NCBI GenBank assembly: GCA_014655195.1
Contig: BNBH01000009.1
Coordinates: forward strand, 1 to 64,000
From: Streptomyces cellulosae
GTDB lineage: Bacteria; Actinomycetota; Actinomycetes; Streptomycetales; Streptomycetaceae
Reading direction: 5' to 3'
DNA: 64,000 nt
Positions 12,218-20,140 of this stretch are shown here, one piece after another; the stretch's first letter is position 1, and every line of letters starts with the position of its first letter. A program made the position numbers and the translations under genes. Under the pieces are notes generated by a model. The model saw only the letters and a program-made list of their open reading frames with translations. It had not been told where the DNA came from and did not search any database.

Positions 12218-12231
12218 GCCGGTCCGGGACT

Positions 12232-12261
12232 GCCGGGTGCGGTCTTACGGCCGCGCCCGGC
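12232..12261 (+). terminator. polA terminator hairpin
   Basis: GCCGGG-T-GCGG pairs with CCGC-G-CCCGGC around TCTTACGG, 15 bp after the polA stop. There is no U-run, as usual in Streptomyces. Confidence 0.6.
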
Positions 12262-12510
12262 ATCCGCGCCACGGGTGTGCCATCCACGCGCCTGTGGTGG
12301 CACCCCGCCTGCGCGGCCGCCGCCCGAGACCGCCCAGCCGCTGCCGTCGCCGTCCAGTGCCCCCCGTCGGCAGTGACCGCCGAGGAGCGGCGCCCTTGCC
12401 GCCGCGGAGTCCGGGCAGATGTCTGCCCCGCCCGACGCCGTCCCACCCAGACGCGTCCCGTGGTCGCCGCCGTCCCACTCAGACGCGTCCCGTGGTCGCC
12501 GGCACGCGTG

Positions 12511-12760
12511 CGGATCCCCCGCCGAGCCGTCGCCGTCCCGTCCACCGGCGTCCCGTGGTTGCCGCCGTGCGCCCGGCACGCGTGCGGCGGTTGCCGGCGG
12601 GCGTGCGGAGCCCTCGCCGAGCCGTCGCCGTCCCGTCCACCGGCGTCCCGTGGTCGCCGCCGTGCGCCCGGCACGCGTGCGGCGGTTGCCGGCACGCGTG
12701 CGGATCCCTCGCCGAGCCGTCGCCGTCCCACCCACCGGCGTCCTGTAGTCGCCGCAGCGA
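12511..12760. repeat. Tandem repeat, 95-bp unit, two full copies and a partial third
   Basis: Units start at 12511, 12606 and 12701 with CGGA(T/G)CCC(C/T)(C/T)GCCGAGC, exactly 95 bp apart. Each full unit contains CACCGGCGTCCCGTGGT and the palindrome GCACGCGTGC. The preceding 12430-12510 holds partial copies (CGTCCCGTGGTCGCC). The period is not a multiple of three and frames change between units, so the 757-bp stretch 12218-12975 is best read as non-coding. It holds the polA terminator, this array and nothing else I recognise. Confidence 0.85.
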
Positions 12761-12975
12761 CCGACACCCCTCCGGCAGCTGCCGGCAGGCGTGCCGCACC
12801 CTCGCCGAGGCGGCGGCCGTCGGCGCCCCCCGGGCCCCGTGCCCGCGCGGCGCCCCGCTGTGGGCGTAACCCCAGGTCAAAGCACACCCGGGAAGGCACC
12901 CCGGCGTTCGTCGGGCTTCTGTTCTTCACTCGCGTGGCCCCCGCAGGGGGGCCCGAGTCGGCGGGGGCGGCGAGC

Positions 12976-13422
12976 ATGCCAGGCATGGGTATACGCATGC
13001 TTCACCGCAGAGCGGCACCCCCGCGGGCCGACGCCGACGGACCCACCAGCCAGGCGTTTCCGCCGGTCCCGGTCTTCGCGGCCGCCGCAAGCACCGCCCG
13101 CGTCCCCGGTGGCCTCACGGCCGCGTTCCGCGACTCCGCCGTCCGGCTCGGCCGGCGCGTCACCGACGGCCGGTGGAGAACCGGCCGCACCCCCGCCGCC
13201 CGGGGCGCCGGGACCGAGCAGCCCCCGTGGCGGCTGTGGGCCGAGCTGGCCCGCGCCTACCTCACCCTCATGCTCACCCTGGTGCCCCGGCCCCGCCCGG
13301 TCCGCACCGTCACCGTGTTCGTCGCGGCGAGCGAGACGCTCAGTGTGCGGCCGTACGGTCCGGCTCCCGCGTACCGGCGTCCGCAGGGCCCCCCGTGGCC
13401 GGGACCGGACGCCAGGCCCTGA
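12976..13422 (+). CDS. Hypothetical protein, Arg/Pro/Ala-rich
   Basis: The frame codes for up to 148 residues and I do not recognise it. Third codon positions are almost all G/C from about 13000 to 13340, which supports real coding. The middle (LWAELARAYLTLMLTLVPRPRP) has a short hydrophobic stretch, so the product may associate with the membrane. Its last 83 bp overlap the convergent DUF4184 gene, and codon bias fades there. Starts at 12976, 12985 or 12997 are all possible; an 18-bp near-palindrome centred on GTATAC covers the last two. The product could be shorter, or the tail could reflect a frameshift. Confidence 0.45.
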   Translation: MPGMGIRMLHRRAAPPRADADGPTSQAFPPVPVFAAAASTARVPGGLTAAFRDSAVRLGRRVTDGRWRTGRTPAARGAGTEQPPWRLWAELARAYLTLMLTLVPRPRPVRTVTVFVAASETLSVRPYGPAPAYRRPQGPPWPGPDARP

Positions 13423-14203
13423 CGGCGACGGCGTACACCGGCAGCGCGGCCACCAGACCCGCGCCCGCGCCGAAACAGACGGTCGGGATCAGCTCGTAGG
13501 GCTTCGCGATGTGACCCCAGTAGTCCCACCAGCGGACGGCCCTCAGCACCGCCGCCACCACCGCACACCCTCCGAGCAGCAGCACGGCGCCCCACCGGTC
13601 GCGCGCCGACAGCACCGGCACCCCCGGGGGCACCGCGCCCCCGGGGACCGCGCGCCGCAGCGCCCGCGCGACGAACATCACCAGCACGACCGCGGCCAGC
13701 AGCGAACTCCCGTACTGCGCGTACCAGAACACCGGCGAGCCGCCGATCTCCTCGCCCAGCACCGGGATCAGCCGCGTCCCCCACCGGTCGTGATGGGTGA
13801 ACGCGTCCCACACCACATGCGTCAGACCGCCCAGCACGGCGGACACGTACCATCGCGCCACCAGCGACGCCCCCACCCGCGCGCGGGGCGCACCACAGCG
13901 CGTCAGCGCCGCCACCCGCCCCTGACGGGCCCGCGGCAGCAGCGCCACCAACGGCTCCCGCACCAACAGCCACAGCCCCACCAGCGCCCAGGCGATGAGC
14001 ACGTCCACGGTGAACACGCCCCACCCCGCGTGCGTCACGTCGCCGAACTCCATCGCCCCGGACACGACACTGGCCGCGTAATAGGTCATGTCGGGCGCGA
14101 AGGTGCCCGCAACCAGCACCGCCGGGACCAGCGGGCCGCGCCCCGTCCCGTCGGTGCGGACGGCCGGCAGCACCGCCGCCGCGTGGCTGAGTGTGAACGG
14201 CAA
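13340..14203 (-). CDS. DUF4184 family membrane protein (metal-dependent hydrolase-like)
   Basis: This is an integral membrane protein of 287 residues. It begins PFTLSHAAAVLP and carries LVAGTFAPDMTYY and GGLTHVVWDAFTHHDRWG; these His/Asp motifs mark the DUF4184 family, which is related to membrane-bound YdjM/DUF457 hydrolase-like proteins. Six to seven hydrophobic segments follow (for example GAVLLLGGCAVVAAVLRAV). Biological role is unknown. The start is a TTG at 14203 with a well placed AGGAG 7 nt upstream; no ATG or GTG gives the conserved N-terminus. It is convergent with the small hypothetical gene and divergent from the transglycosylase gene. Confidence 0.85.
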   Translation of the reverse strand: MPFTLSHAAAVLPAVRTDGTGRGPLVPAVLVAGTFAPDMTYYAASVVSGAMEFGDVTHAGWGVFTVDVLIAWALVGLWLLVREPLVALLPRARQGRVAALTRCGAPRARVGASLVARWYVSAVLGGLTHVVWDAFTHHDRWGTRLIPVLGEEIGGSPVFWYAQYGSSLLAAVVLVMFVARALRRAVPGGAVPPGVPVLSARDRWGAVLLLGGCAVVAAVLRAVRWWDYWGHIAKPYELIPTVCFGAGAGLVAALPVYAVAVRAWRPVPATGGPADAGTREPDRTAAH

Positions 14204-14505
14204 CGAGACTCCTCGCAGCGGGGATTGACCGGACAGGCGCCCGGCGTCGGGCGCACCCAGTATTCGACAGCCGAGGGGCACGGCGGTCCGCCGCCCCACG
14301 AACCCGTCGGCCGAGAAGATGGCCAACCGGTGAATATCGGGCAGCAACGGGTGTCCGTGCAAGGGAAGTTGTCGTAGGGTCGCGAGGGTCGCCGACCCGG
14401 TCCCGTATCCCAGGGCAACCGGCGGGGCGGGCAGATCGTCACGACAGGGCGAACGCGGTACACGGTGAAGGGCGCCCACAGCGCCCGCGGGGAGGGGTTC
14501 ACTCT
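14204..14505. other. Divergent intergenic region, promoters not resolved
   Basis: These 302 bp separate the divergent DUF4184 and lytic transglycosylase genes and should hold both promoters. GGGGAGGGG before the ATG at 14506 is the ribosome binding site of the latter. I see no operator, repeat or small gene that I can support. Confidence 0.5.
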
Positions 14506-16296
14506 ATGGCGGCGCACATCGGCAGGAGGCTGCGCAAGGGAGCGGCAACCACCGCCGTGGCCGCGGCAGCGGTGGCGGCCCTGTCCGCGTCCCAGGCCCC
14601 CGGCGTCACGGTCGACGACCAGGGCAGACAGAGCACCGGCGACGCCACCTCCGCGCCCGACACGGCCGCCGACGACAGCGCGACCGGCAACTCGCCGTAC
14701 TACACGGACCTGCCGCCCCTCAACAGCCCCAACCCCTCGCCCTCCGCGGGCTCCGGCGCCACCGGCGACCAGAGCGCCGCCGAGGCCGGCATACCCGCGA
14801 CCGTCCTCGACGCCTACAAGCAGGCCGAGGCCACGCTGCGCACCAAGAAGCCCGGCTGCAACCTGCCCTGGCAACTCCTCGCAGCCATCGGCAAGGTGGA
14901 GTCGGGTCAGGCGCGCGGCGGCCGGGTGAAGGCCGACGGCACCACGGTCACGCCCATCCTCGGCCCCCAGCTCGACGGCAACGGCTTCGCCCTCATCCGC
15001 GACACCGACAACGGCGCGTACGACGGCAACCGGATGTACGACCAGGCCGTCGGGCCGATGCAGTTCATCCCCTCCACCTGGGAGTGGGCGGGCCGCGACG
15101 GCAACGGCGACGGCCGCAAGGACCCCAACAACATCTACGACGCCGCCCTCGCCGCCGGCCACTACCTGTGCCGCTTCGACTGGGACCTGTCCCAGCAGAG
15201 CGACCTGCGCAAGGCGATCCTCAGCTACAACAACTCGACGGACTACCTGAACACCGTCCTGTCGTGGCTGGAGTTCTACCGCAAGGGCACGCACGAGATC
15301 CCCGACGGCACCGGCGCCCTGCCCGAGGACCGCAGCGACGAGACGGTGCGCCCCGGCGTCACCCCGTCCGCGCCCGGCACCACCCCGCCCGCGCGGCCCG
15401 GCACCCGGCCGGGCAAGCCCGCTGGCTCCCGGCCGTCGCCCAGCCCGACCACGCCCGGCACCGGCAGCCCGAGCACGCCCCCCACCACACCCTCGCCGTC
15501 CACCCCGCCGACGCCCACCGACACGGTGCACCACCTGGAGGACGCCGGCACCGGCACCCTCACCGCCATGGCGGGCCACACCTTCGCCGAGCGCATCTCC
15601 ACGCGCGCGGAGACGGAGGCGGGCAAGGCGGTCGCCAAGGTGCGGATCCGCTTCACGGTCGTCGGCGACACGGACACCGCCTTCGCCGGCGGCGAGAGCG
15701 TGGCGACCGTGACGACCGACGCGTCCGGCGTCGCGGTCGCGCCCGCGCTGCAGGCGGGGGAGCGGACCGGCGCGTTCGCCGTCCAGGCGGCCGTCGTCGG
15801 CCGCTCGGTCAAGGGCGTCCCCTACAAGGTGACGGTCACCCAGCGCGTCGCCGACGCGCTCGCCCGCGTCGGCGACAAGGAACTGGCCTGCGTCGCGGGC
15901 GGCGAGTTCGCCGAGCCGGTCGAGATCAAGGCCACCTACGGCGGTGAGGCCGCCGGGAAGGTCGCCGTCACCGCGAAGCTCGTGACGTCCGCCGACGACC
16001 CCGCCGAGAACGACAACGGCCCCTACTTCAAGGACGCCGACGGCAAGGCGGTCCGCACCCTGACCGGTCTGAAGACCGGCGCGGACGGACAGCTGACCCT
16101 GCCGAAGCTGTACGCGGACGACACCGCCGGCACGTTCCTGCTCCGCCTCACCACGGCCGGGGGCGCCACGCTCGACGTGAAGCTGACGGTGGAACCGGCC
16201 GCCACGCCGAGTCCCGACCCATCGCCGGACCCGGAGCCCTCGACGGACCCGTCCACGGACCCGTCCACCGAGCCGTCGGAGACCCCGGCCGCCTGA
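14506..16296 (+). CDS. Secreted lytic transglycosylase (SLT/MltB-like) with C-terminal repeat domains
   Basis: This secreted peptidoglycan-cleaving protein has 596 residues. A signal peptide (AATTAVAAAAVAALSASQA) is followed by a low-complexity linker and then a transglycosylase domain at about 95-260. That domain has LLAAIGKVESG with the catalytic Glu132, then AVGPMQFIPSTWEWAG and AALAAGHYLC, the pattern of MltB-type lytic transglycosylases. A long Pro/Thr/Ser linker (about 265-340) leads to two beta-rich Ig-like segments (about 345-570) and a Pro/Asp/Ser tail, probably for wall attachment or spacing. The ATG at 14506 has a strong GGGGAGGGG. It likely trims cell wall during growth or sporulation. 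Confidence 0.9.
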   Translation: MAAHIGRRLRKGAATTAVAAAAVAALSASQAPGVTVDDQGRQSTGDATSAPDTAADDSATGNSPYYTDLPPLNSPNPSPSAGSGATGDQSAAEAGIPATVLDAYKQAEATLRTKKPGCNLPWQLLAAIGKVESGQARGGRVKADGTTVTPILGPQLDGNGFALIRDTDNGAYDGNRMYDQAVGPMQFIPSTWEWAGRDGNGDGRKDPNNIYDAALAAGHYLCRFDWDLSQQSDLRKAILSYNNSTDYLNTVLSWLEFYRKGTHEIPDGTGALPEDRSDETVRPGVTPSAPGTTPPARPGTRPGKPAGSRPSPSPTTPGTGSPSTPPTTPSPSTPPTPTDTVHHLEDAGTGTLTAMAGHTFAERISTRAETEAGKAVAKVRIRFTVVGDTDTAFAGGESVATVTTDASGVAVAPALQAGERTGAFAVQAAVVGRSVKGVPYKVTVTQRVADALARVGDKELACVAGGEFAEPVEIKATYGGEAAGKVAVTAKLVTSADDPAENDNGPYFKDADGKAVRTLTGLKTGADGQLTLPKLYADDTAGTFLLRLTTAGGATLDVKLTVEPAATPSPDPSPDPEPSTDPSTDPSTEPSETPAA

Positions 16297-16312
16297 GTCG
16301 AGGCCCTGCCCG

Positions 16313-18952
16313 CTACCGGTGCAGTCGCGCGTTGGTGTGGCGGGTGGGCTGCGCGGCGGCCGGGTCCTCCGGCCAGGGGTGCTTCGGGTACCGGCCGCGC
16401 AGCTCCGCCCGCACCTGCTGGTAGCCCTCGCGCCAGAACGAGGCGAGGTCGGCGGTGACGGCGGCGGGCCGCCCGGCCGGGGACAGCAGGTGTACCAGCA
16501 GCGGCACCCCGGCCACCGTGGGCGACTCCTGCAGCCCGAACATCTCCTGCAGCTTCACGGCGAGCACCGGCCGCTCCGGGTCGGACCAGTCGACGCGTAC
16601 GGCCGAACCGCTGGGCACGGTGATCCGCTCGGGCGCCAGCTCGTCGAGGCGCGCCGCCTCGCCGGACGCCCACGGCAGCAGCCGCGCGAGCGCCTGCCCG
16701 GCGTCGATCCGCGCGAGGTCGGCCCGGCGCCGTGCCCGGCTCAGCTCAGGCTCCAGCCACTCGCCCACGCGCGCGTGGAGGGCCTCGTCGGACACGTCCG
16801 GCCACGGCTCCCCCAGCCGCGCGTACAGGAACGCCAGCCGCTGCCGCAGAACCTCCGCCCCGGCCGTCCACCGCAGCAGCCCGAACCCCTCCCGGCGCAG
16901 ACCGTCGAGCAGCGCGGCGCGCACCAGGGCGGGGTCGGCGTCCGTGAGCGGCCGCGTGGTCAGCTCGACCGCCCCGAGCCGTTCCACCCGGCGCGCCACG
17001 ACGTCTCCGTCGCCCCAGCGCACCTCCTCACACCGCTCGAGCAGCGTCCCCGACGCCAGGCTCGCCACGTCCTCGTCCACGGCGGCCCCGAGCAGCACGC
17101 GCGCGTGCCCCCGCCCCACGGGCCGGTCGGCGACAGCGACGGCGACCCACTCGGCCCCCCGCAATGCGGACCCGCCGCCCACCTCGGCCCGCGTCCCGCC
17201 CACCATCAGATACGAGCCCCCGTCCACCCGCGCCACCCGCTCGGGAAAAGCGAGCGCCACGACAAGCCCGACGGCCCGCTCGTCCACTCCGGCTGCGCGT
17301 GCGCCGGGTGCGGGTTCTCGCCCGCCCGGCCGGTTCCCGCTGCGGGGCGTCGGCGCCGTGCCGCCGTCCGACGGTGCCGAGGCGCCCGGGCCGCCCGCAG
17401 CCGAGGTCCCGCCCTCGGCGTTTCCGCCCGGCCCCTCGGCCCCCTCTGCCTGGGACAAGGCGCCCCGCAGCCGTCGTACCTCCGTGCGCCAGCGCGCCGC
17501 GTACCCGTCGCCGCCCTTGCGGGCCGTGCGGAGCGCGGTGGGCAGGTCGTCGCCGTAGTCGCGTGGTGGCTCCTCGGAGAGGAGGGCGACCACCTCGGCG
17601 GCAAGGTCGGCGCCCACCTGCGGGGACGCGTCCAGGAGGGCGCGGCCCAGGCGAGGGTGGAGGCCGAGGCGGGTCAGGCGGGTGCCCCGCCCGGTGGGGC
17701 GGCCGTCCGGGCGTACCGCGTCGATCGCCGTGAGCACCTCCCGGGCCGCCGCCATCGCGCCGCCCGGTGGCGGGTCGAGGAGCGCCAGGCCGGAGGCGTC
17801 CGGGTCGCCCCAGCAGGCCGCCTGGAGCGCGAACGCCGTCAGGTCGGCCACCTTGATCTCGGGGGAGGGGTACGACGGCAGCCGCGCGTCCTCCGCCTCC
17901 GCCCAGCAGCGGTACACCGCGCCCGGCGCCTCACGCCCGGCGCGCCCCGCCCGCTGCCGCCCCGCCGCGCGTGAGGCCCGTACCGTCGCGAGCGCGCTCA
18001 GGCCCCGCGCGTGGTCGACGCGCGGCTCGCGGGCGAGGCCCGAGTCCACCACCACCCGTACACCCGGCACCGTCAGCGAGGACTCCGCGACCGAGGTCGC
18101 CAGCACCACGCGCCGCCGCTCCCCGGGCGACAGCACCGCGTCCTGCACGGCGGCCGGCGCACGCCCGTGCACCTGGAGAACGTCCACACCGGACAGGCCG
18201 CCCAGCATTCCGGCCACCCGGGAGATCTCCCCGACCCCCGGCAGGAACACCAGCACGTCGCCGTCCCGCTCGGCCAGGGCCCGCCGTACCACCGCCGCCA
18301 CGTGCGTGAGCAGCGCCGGGTCCACCCACATGCCGTGCGGCGGGCGCACCGCGCGCGGGGGCGGCGCCCACACCACGTCGACCGGGTGAGCGGCGCCCCG
18401 CGCCTCGACGATCGGCGCGCCGCCCAGCAGCCGAGCCCAGCCTTCCGCGTCCGTGGTCGCCGACGCGGCCACCAGCCGCAGGTCCGGCCGCAGCGTCTCG
18501 CGCACGTCCCACAGGAACGCCGCCGCCGTGTCCGCGTCCAGATGCCGCTCGTGGCACTCGTCGAGCACCACCGCGTCCACCCCGGCCAGCTCCTGGTCGC
18601 GCTGGAGCCGCTGCAGCAGCACACCCGTCGTGACGACCTCCACGCGCGTGTCCCGCCCCACGGCCCGCTCCCCGCGCACGGTGAAGCCGACCGAGGCGCC
18701 CACCCGCTCGCCCAGCAGCCACGCCATCCGGCGCGCCGCCGCGCGGGCCGCGATCCGCCGGGGCTCGGCGACCAGCACCCGCCGCGCGGGACCCGCCCCC
18801 CACAGCCCGGCGAGCGCCAACGGCACCAGCGTCGTCTTGCCGGTGCCGGGCGGCGCCACCAGCACCGACGTGCCGTGCTCCTCCAGCGCCCCGGCGAGCG
18901 AGGGCAGCGCCTCGCGCACCGGAAGCGACTCCAGCGCCTGGTGACGGATCAC
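16313..18952 (-). CDS. hrpB: ATP-dependent DEAH-box RNA helicase HrpB
   Basis: This is a cytoplasmic DExH helicase of 879 residues. Walker A is PPGTGKT at 34-40, motif II is LDECHERHLDADTAAAF, motif III SATTD, and the C-terminal HrpB domain runs from about 600 (PERITVPSGSAVRVDW, KLQEMFGLQESPTVAGVPLLVHLLSP). A Gly/Ala/Ser/Pro-rich insert of about 60 residues (near 500-560) interrupts the protein and is probably a disordered loop. Its role in RNA metabolism is unproven in Streptomyces. The ATG at 18952 lies 4 nt after the methyltransferase stop, so the two are co-transcribed. It converges on the transglycosylase gene. Confidence 0.93.
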   Translation of the reverse strand: MIRHQALESLPVREALPSLAGALEEHGTSVLVAPPGTGKTTLVPLALAGLWGAGPARRVLVAEPRRIAARAAARRMAWLLGERVGASVGFTVRGERAVGRDTRVEVVTTGVLLQRLQRDQELAGVDAVVLDECHERHLDADTAAAFLWDVRETLRPDLRLVAASATTDAEGWARLLGGAPIVEARGAAHPVDVVWAPPPRAVRPPHGMWVDPALLTHVAAVVRRALAERDGDVLVFLPGVGEISRVAGMLGGLSGVDVLQVHGRAPAAVQDAVLSPGERRRVVLATSVAESSLTVPGVRVVVDSGLAREPRVDHARGLSALATVRASRAAGRQRAGRAGREAPGAVYRCWAEAEDARLPSYPSPEIKVADLTAFALQAACWGDPDASGLALLDPPPGGAMAAAREVLTAIDAVRPDGRPTGRGTRLTRLGLHPRLGRALLDASPQVGADLAAEVVALLSEEPPRDYGDDLPTALRTARKGGDGYAARWRTEVRRLRGALSQAEGAEGPGGNAEGGTSAAGGPGASAPSDGGTAPTPRSGNRPGGREPAPGARAAGVDERAVGLVVALAFPERVARVDGGSYLMVGGTRAEVGGGSALRGAEWVAVAVADRPVGRGHARVLLGAAVDEDVASLASGTLLERCEEVRWGDGDVVARRVERLGAVELTTRPLTDADPALVRAALLDGLRREGFGLLRWTAGAEVLRQRLAFLYARLGEPWPDVSDEALHARVGEWLEPELSRARRRADLARIDAGQALARLLPWASGEAARLDELAPERITVPSGSAVRVDWSDPERPVLAVKLQEMFGLQESPTVAGVPLLVHLLSPAGRPAAVTADLASFWREGYQQVRAELRGRYPKHPWPEDPAAAQPTRHTNARLHR

Positions 18953-18956
18953 GCGC

Positions 18957-19778
18957 TCAGTCCCGTACGCACACGAAGATCGCCGTGCCGGGGATCAGAC
19001 TGCCGCGCAGCGGCGACCAGCCGCCCCACTCGGCGGTGTTCCAGGCCGGCCACTCCGGCTCCACCAGGTCCACCAGCCGGAAACCGGAGGCGACCACGTC
19101 GCGCACCCGGTCCCCGAGCGTCCTGTGGTGCTCGACGTACACCGCGTGACCGGTCTCGTCCTGCTCCACGTACGGCGTGCGGTCGAAGTACGACCCGGAC
19201 ACGCTCAGCCCCTCCGGACCGGGTTCGTCCGGGAACGCCCAGCGGATCGGGTGCGTCACGGAGAACACCAGCCGCCCTCCCGGACGCAGCACCCGGCGCA
19301 CCTCCCGCAGCACCAGCCGCGGATCGGCGACGAAGGGCAGCGCCCCGTACGCCGAGCAAGCCAGGTCGAAGGAGGCGTCGGCGAAAGGAAGCGCGCCCGC
19401 GTCCGCGCACACGAGGGGGAACGCCCCGCCGATGCGCAGCGCGTGCTGGAGCTGGCGGTGCGAGATGTCCAGCGCCACCGGACGCGCGCCCTGCGCGGCC
19501 AGCCAGCGCGAGCACTGCGCCGCGCCGGCGCCCAGCTCCAGGACGTCGCGCCCCTTCAGCTCCTCCGGCGGGCCGAGCAACTCCGCCTCCACCTCGTCCA
19601 GGCCCTCCGGGCCCCACACGAAGCGGTCGTCGCCGAGAAACGTCCCGTGCTCGTTCTGGTACTCGTCGGCGTTGCGGTCCCACCAGCCCCGGTTGGCCCG
19701 GGAGCTCTCCGTGACGCCGGCCTCCCGCCGGGTGGCCTCGGGTTCGGGGGCTTCGGGGACTTCGGACTCTTGGATGAT
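18957..19778 (-). CDS. SAM-dependent class I methyltransferase, apparent non-canonical ATC start
   Basis: This is a cytoplasmic methyltransferase with the SAM motif VLELGAGAAQCSRWLAAQG and post-motifs ALDISHRQLQHALR and PFVADPRLVLREVRRVLRPGG. The only ordinary start, a GTG at 19619, falls inside conserved sequence: in-frame codons upstream read NRGWWDRNADEYQNEH and GTFLGDDRFVWGPEG, which belongs to the family. Open codons continue to two ATC triplets at 19778 and 19775, preceded by AGGGAG. One base change (ATG to ATC) at 19776 would explain this, giving about 273 residues from an ATC start. A sequencing error or use of GTG 19619 with a shortened protein (220 residues) are alternatives. It heads an operon with hrpB. 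Confidence 0.75.
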   Translation of the reverse strand: MIQESEVPEAPEPEATRREAGVTESSRANRGWWDRNADEYQNEHGTFLGDDRFVWGPEGLDEVEAELLGPPEELKGRDVLELGAGAAQCSRWLAAQGARPVALDISHRQLQHALRIGGAFPLVCADAGALPFADASFDLACSAYGALPFVADPRLVLREVRRVLRPGGRLVFSVTHPIRWAFPDEPGPEGLSVSGSYFDRTPYVEQDETGHAVYVEHHRTLGDRVRDVVASGFRLVDLVEPEWPAWNTAEWGGWSPLRGSLIPGTAIFVCVRD

Positions 19779-19918
19779 CGGCTCCCTCGTCGTACTCTTC
19801 CGTCCAGCCGGGTCCCCGGTGTGTCGCCGAGGGGGCCTTCTTCACCCCTGCATGGCCTCGGGAGACGGCAGTTGTGCCGGTTATGCGGCGATCCGCCCCG
19901 GGTGGGCGGCTTCGCGCA

Positions 19919-19947
19919 TTGACCCTGCCCGGCAGCCCCCGTATGCT
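19919..19947 (+). promoter_or_regulatory. rpsA promoter (vegetative sigma type)
   Basis: TTGACC (19919-19924), a 17-bp spacer, then TATGCT (19942-19947) matches a strong HrdB-type promoter. Transcription should start near 19954, leaving a leader of about 187 nt before rpsA. Confidence 0.8.
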
Positions 19948-20027
19948 ACAAGTTGCGCTGCGGGCCTGCGCACCTCAGACGTAGCAGGCTGCGCTCGCAT
20001 CTGTTGTATGTCCCCTCGGTTGTCGAG

Positions 20028-20132
20028 GCGCCACCGGATTTTTGTGGCGCTTCCTTGGCTGTCCGGCTTCTGCAGAGCGAAACGGGCTCCGGCGTAGCAG
20101 TACCTACGACTTCAATGTCCGTACCGGAGCCC
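20028..20132 (+). promoter_or_regulatory. Structured rpsA leader; hairpin covers the ribosome binding site
   Basis: A first stem pairs GCGCCAC (20028-20034) with GTGGCGC (20044-20050). A second pairs GGGCTCCGG (20084-20092) perfectly with CCGGAGCCC (20124-20132) across a 31-nt loop. The right arm of the second stem contains GGAG (20126-20129), the only Shine-Dalgarno candidate for the ATG at 20141. The design fits translational autoregulation by S1, which is known for E. coli rpsA. The 362-bp interval 19779-20140 holds this leader and the promoter only. Confidence 0.6.
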
Positions 20133-20140
20133 TTTCCCAC

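Noticed and set aside
12237..12869. 210-codon reading through the 95-bp repeats
   Set aside because: The repeat period is not divisible by three, so the same DNA is read in different frames; sequence is Arg/Pro/Ser low complexity.
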